Source: Bryopsis sp. KO-2023 (lineage: Eukaryota > Chlorophyta > Ulvophyceae > Bryopsidales > Bryopsidaceae). From it: a stretch of DNA of 64,000 nt. Each line of letters starts with the position of its first letter. Position 1 is the first letter of the stretch. The DNA is taken from positions 3,968,001 to 4,032,000 of the forward strand of contig BSYQ01000008.1 in the NCBI GenBank assembly GCA_030272585.1, written 5' to 3'. The position numbers were made by a program, and so were the translations under genes. This document shows, one piece after another, positions 59,651-64,000 of the stretch. Under the pieces are notes generated by a model. The model saw only the letters and a list, made by a program, of their open reading frames with translations. It had not been told where the DNA came from and made no database searches.

Positions 59651-59851
59651 TTAGAAAAATTTCCAGTGGAAATTAACGCTGTTTTGACTTCAGTTTTTTG
59701 TCTTGTGAAATCAGGCATGTGCTGGACTGCTGACGCTCCAGTTGATGGAAATAGTGTGGCTTTTGGTGTGCTGCAAAAATTAATATCAGAAAAAGATTTG
59801 ACAAGGAGTGATTATACGGAAAAAAAAGAGTTAAAACAATCGAGTGGGTGA
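59651..59851 (+). CDS. Candidate exon of an unrecognised gene
   Basis: After TTATTCACAG a frame of 66 codons reads LEKFPVEINAVLTSVFCLVK then SGMCWTADAPVDGNSVAFGV and ends in TGA. The composition looks coding, but there is no family match and no neighbouring exon that I could join. Confidence 0.3.
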   Translation, partial: LEKFPVEINAVLTSVFCLVKSGMCWTADAPVDGNSVAFGVLQKLISEKDLTRSDYTEKKELKQSSG

Positions 59852-60029
59852 CGATATCTGTTCTTAGGATAAGGATCGTGGTTATTCTCAGTTTCGTTGC
59901 TCCTCCTCCCTCCCTCCCCCCAGAAAAATATGCACTTACAATAAAAAATCATGGGAAAAAAAAATGGAGAAAAAAATGTATGGGACTAGAAAGAAAAAAA
60001 CTGATTCGTTGATAAAAAAAAACTTGGGT

Positions 60030-60480
60030 TTCGGCGGGGCTCCTCACCGTGGCACCGTCCCACGCACCAATTCCCCCCGTCCCAGCCCCGTTAACCCCCT
60101 CGCCATATCTTTTGCCCCCACCCCCGTGCCAGCCGAAGATGAGCAATGCAGCCCAGAGCCCCGGAGCCCTTTCACTGGGAGGCTGCTTTGAGCGCCTTCC
60201 ACCCACCTCAGCATCATGTGCCATGGTATGTCTCTCTCCAGTTTTTCTGCTTTTTTTCTGTATTTTCCTTTCTAATTTTGATCATGACAAGCTATTAACG
60301 CATTGTGTGTATACTGGGACAAGGGGGTCATCCACCTCCTTGCCCCACCCAACAGGTGCCATTCAAGATGAGCCTAAGAAGATTGGAGCCATTGAAGATC
60401 GAAGATTGAAGCCATCAAGGAGCTGTAACTGGAGTCCCCGACAGAGCCCCCGGTGCGTGGGACTAGGTGGGGAGCCCCAG
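60030..60480 (+). repeat. Segmental duplication, copy 1
   Basis: About 450 bp closely similar, roughly 90% by eye, to 61820-62270. It includes a Pro-rich stretch (GTTAACCCCCTCGCCATATC onward), a CT-rich tract ending CTCTCTCCAG, and a segment after CCACCCAACAG. Relative to copy 2 it has an extra T (CCCTTTCACTGG against CCCTTCACTGG at the same site) and small changes in GAAGATCGAAGATTG. Confidence 0.85.
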
Positions 60481-60915
60481 GGGGAGGGAGGGAGGAACAT
60501 TTAGCTTTTCAGATCTGAAAAAAACAAAATGGAAAATGGGTTTCGAGTATAGGAAAAAGTAAAAAAAAAAATCGAAGCGGATGAAAAAAAAGCGAAAACG
60601 TATGCCAAGGTTAAAAAAAAAGGAGTCCGATTTGGTAGGAGTTGATATGGATTGAAATTCATCGGGGAAAAAAAAAGGAGTGATGGATGAGTTGGCGTAA
60701 GTGGATAATTTTGGACGGAAGAACCTTGTTCGAGCAAAACATGAAGATCAAGGAGTGGTCATTTCTGGGGCGGCCAGGTAAGTTCCTTGTATGATATAAA
60801 TTTCATTAATTTTCTTGCTTTTTCAGTGTACCTCGTGTTTCTCTGTTTTTCAATTTTCAATAAAAATGTTTGAATCAGATTATGTGGTGTTGCAAACTAC
60901 TTGTCATCCATGCAG

Positions 60916-61020
60916 GTTCACTGTCCAGTGGTATCTCTGAGAGTGATTTGTGCATGTTGATGTCCGCAGACAATTGTCTCTTACGGATTGATGGAAAAGC
61001 CTCTATAAGTGGCAAGGAAA
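60916..61020 (+). CDS. Candidate exon of an unrecognised gene
   Basis: Between CCATGCAG and GAAA|GTGAGT lies an open frame reading SLSSGISESDLCMLMSADNC then LLRIDGKASISGKE. Both splice sites are strong. It lies between the two copies of the segmental duplication and could belong with exons inside them. No family match. Confidence 0.35.
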
Positions 61021-61819
61021 GTGAGTCAGGACGATTTTTACATCATCCTCATACTCTGGGTTTCAAATCATATATCAGCCGGCTGACATACAGACAGGGC
61101 CCTGTCTGCTGGAGAGTTTGGAGCACAAAGTTTTGAGATATCGATATGTATGGAGACCTTTTCAGGAATGCCAAGGTTTCAATGTTTTGTTGTCGCTTTT
61201 CTTTCTTCTGTTTTTTCAAATAAATATAAAAAAGGGGAACCTGTCCATGCCAGCCGCAATGCATGACGGATTGCAGGGAGCTTTTCCGGGTCTGAATATG
61301 CAGCAGCCAACGCATATCGACAGAATTTGGCATTTTCCTAGTGGGAGTTGCAAGGCTGGCCAGAAAAATGTGGAGAGAAAATTGGGAGAAACATGAAGCC
61401 TTCTATTTCAGGGAAAGGAAAATAATAGAATAAAATAAAGGAAAATTAGAAGGGCAACCAGTGTTTGAACTGCAGAGGATTAGAACCTGGGCTGGTGGCA
61501 AGACCGATGATTTATTCCCTGGTATAGTGAAAAAAATAAAAAAATATTGAATTCTTTTTGGGTTTCGTCAAGTGGTGTGTGCGGAACAAAATGGATTGAT
61601 CCAAAGGAAAATCGAATCAGAAGAGTGAATGAGGAAAAAAAGGGACCGATAAAAAAAAAATCGAATGCAAACGATTTCAAAGATGGAGGGAAAGTCAGCC
61701 ACAATGTTTTCTTTTGGTTTTAATACGGGATTGAGGAGGCTTGCCACCAGAGTGCCTTAAAAAAAAAAGAGGAGGGAAAATAAAAACAGATTCAATGGAA
61801 GAAAAAAGGTTGGGGTTTT

Positions 61820-62270
61820 CAGCGGGGTTCCTCACCAAGGCACCGTCCCATGCACCAATTCCCCCCGTCCCAGCCCCGTTAACCCCCTCGCCATATCTTT
61901 TGCCCCCACCCCCGTGCCAGCCGAAGATGAGCCATGTAGCCCAGAGCCCTGGGGCCCTTCACTGGGAGGCTGCTTTGAGCGCCTTCCACCCACCCCAGCA
62001 TCATGTTCTATAGTAAGTCTCTCTCCAGTTTTTCTGCTTTTTTTTCGTATTTTCCTTTCTATTTTTGATCATGACAAGCTATTAATGCATTTTGTTCATA
62101 CTGGGGCAAGGGGGTTATCTGCCTCCTTGCCCCACCCAACAGGTGCCATTCAAGATGAGCCTAAGAAGATTGGAGCCATTGAAGCCATGAAGATTGAAGC
62201 CCTCAAGGAGCTGTAACTGGAGTCCCCGACAGAGCCCCCGGTGCATGGGACCCGGTGGGGAACCTGGGAA
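61820..62270 (+). repeat. Segmental duplication, copy 2
   Basis: Second copy, 1.79 kb downstream of the first in the same orientation. In one frame its last part reads AIQDEPKKIGAIEAMKIEAL and stops after KEL (62214-62216). The corresponding frame in copy 1 is shifted. The frames are suggestive of duplicated exons, but the splice phases of the two halves do not agree, so no CDS is called. Confidence 0.85.
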
Positions 62271-62299
62271 TGGGTGGGTGGGGCGCTGAAACCCCCGTT

Positions 62300-64000
62300 A
62301 GGTGAAAAAAAAATACAAGGTTTTCAGGAATTTAGGGGACTAAAATAGAGTGGGAGAAAAAAAAAGGACAAAAACAAAGGCGCATGAATAAATAGGAAAA
62401 AAAAGATAAAACAGTTTGCTTGACATTCCTTTTTGGAGGAATGCGGAGGGGAAAAAGAATTGGAGCAGAGCTGTAGATTTTGGAAACAATGGCATCTGTG
62501 GAATGCAAGGAATGAAAAGCTGAATTGGAGCAGTTTGTGAAGCAGAGTGGATTGATAAAGCGAGGCAACCGCACCTGGACATCAAGGTAAATGTGCAATT
62601 AATGGTATGCATTTTTTTGTATCTGGTTTCCCATCATCCAGCAATGCCAGCAATTTTCATTTCAAATTCGAACTTTCATGATCCAGTAATACGTGCTCTG
62701 GCCTTCTGAAAATTGATGTAATTTTTTCTTTTTATTTACAGGTGCCCACGCTTGTGATCATAAGGCGACAGCTGTTTGAAATTGCTTTGGTTTCTAATAA
62801 TAAAACCATCATATATGAATGTGAACCTCAAAGATGGACTGCCTTTTTTTCTGGCAAAGGAAGAAATGGAATTTTTTCAATGCGTTATGTACCATGCCCC
62901 TTTCAACCTATGTTTCAAATGCTCTTCAAGAATATTTTTCCTTTTTTTCGTTCAATCAAAGACATTCAAGTTTATTTCAAGCACATCCGAGTTATTCTCT
63001 GGACCAGACAACTGTGAGCAATCGTAATTGACTCCATCGACTGGGCTCGGAAACCTGGACTTCGTTCGAACTTTTCAAGAGTTTTCCTGTCAGTAAGTGC
63101 AACCTTTGCTGAGCTATGGCTAAAACAGCATTAAAGCGGGAAGCAAGACAAGGGCCATTGAGCCAACCAAAGAAAAAAAAGGGATGTACCCTCCAGTCTG
63201 ACAGAAGTTCAATAGTTTAATCACGGCAAATTTGTTGTCAATTCAATTTTTAAATTCAATGCATCGATTATGCAGCCCAAGCAATCACTGTTTTCAAGAG
63301 CGCTGCCATAGGATTGATACCTCATGCTCGACATCCATAAAAATAGCAACTGCATTTGTTTCAATTAAAAAAAGGACATCAAAATAATTTGTTTTCTAAG
63401 AGAGATACACTCGCAAGAATCAACCGAGTTTTTTTGGACATCCCTTTTGTTAATCGATGTGATTTTCTTCAATGCGGTAACAACATGACTAAGTCACTCT
63501 GAGCAAGCTCACTTTCCTTGGTATTGGTACGGGAAGCCTGACCCAAATGCACCTCAACACAGTTCATCCACAACATCAAGTGCGTTTTTCAAAAGTCAAA
63601 AAAGATTTTCTGGAGTGGGTTGGAGGCTGGAATAAACTCCCAGACTGTGTTTTATGCCTTCTATAAATTCAAGAGGTGTTGGACCGACACCAATACTGTT
63701 AGTTTTTTTGGGGAGTGCAATCCTGGAGCCAAGTGTTGTCTTTCTACAAGATTACAGGTGAGAAACGAAGAATGGGTCGCCATATTTGAATACCCAGCGA
63801 AAAGGTTTGATCGAAAATCACTTGATAACGTGTCCTGTGTTGTTTTACTGCTGGGGCTGAGTCCCAGGAACATTGCTGCAGCAATTCATCATTTGAAAAT
63901 ATTTTTTTTTCAGGTATGGGGGAGAAGATTTTTTCTGGGTTTGCTTAGGGTGAAGCCAGCTGCCATGGATCAAAAATACCAGGATTCTGTTTCCTGAATT
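62300..64000. other. Right end of the window, no confident gene
   Basis: A possible exon after TTTTTATTTACAG at 62743 is open in two frames. The frame at 63620-63997 runs out at the window edge; it contains VRNEEWVAIFEYPAKRFDRK after the acceptor-like CTACAAGATTACAG, so a gene may continue to the right. Nothing here is recognisable. Confidence 0.4.

Overview
The window is eukaryotic nuclear DNA, most likely from a free-living, probably flagellated, unicellular eukaryote or alga. It has about ten protein genes carrying several GT-AG introns each, introns and spacers full of homopolymer runs, no operons, and gene families (SLX1, HDHD5, Fused kinase, class II HDAC, transferrin) that are eukaryotic in form. 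I cannot name the lineage from sequence alone. Many introns end in A-rich rather than pyrimidine-rich tracts. I saw no rRNA or tRNA gene.

Layout, 0-37 kb. 0.77-5.6 kb: SLX1 structure-specific endonuclease (minus), head to head across 100 bp with an HDHD5/CECR5-type HAD hydrolase (plus, to 8.0 kb). 8.9-9.4 kb: intronless DUF1499 protein (minus). 9.7-11.7 kb: short Fused/STK36 kinase. 12.8-15.7 kb: second kinase with an altered HRD motif and a long basic N-terminus. 15.7-20.9 kb: gene-poor spacer of A, T and G runs. 21.0-23.6 kb: unrecognised helical protein. 24.8-27.7 kb: class II histone deacetylase with an N-terminal cysteine cluster. 29.2-30.3 kb: small unrecognised gene (minus), head to head with a 12-exon coiled-coil protein (30.5-36.1 kb).

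Layout, 37-64 kb. 37.7-47.6 kb: a single-lobe transferrin gene split inside its third exon, in the SCHT anion-binding motif, by an 8.1-kb retroelement-like insertion (38,378-46,453). The insertion has 1.5-kb direct terminal repeats, a 5-bp target duplication and no long ORF. 50.3-50.9 kb: a three-exon gene (minus) for a predicted secreted eight-cysteine protein ending in 38 glycines and one arginine. 53.9-54.8 kb: small acidic-tailed protein (minus), head to head with a fragmentary plus-strand gene. 55.7-57.0 kb: protein with a YuiH-like molybdopterin-binding domain (minus). From 57 kb to the end only isolated candidate exons and a diverged 0.45-kb segmental duplication can be supported.

The genes do not form one pathway. 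Recurrent features are divergent gene pairs whose start codons lie 100-154 bp apart (three cases) and very compact exons with phase-consistent junctions. The most notable objects are the disrupted monolobal transferrin, the unusual boundary structure of the element inside it, and the secreted cysteine/polyglycine protein. All exon models are manual, by splice signal, reading phase and family motif; no search was run.
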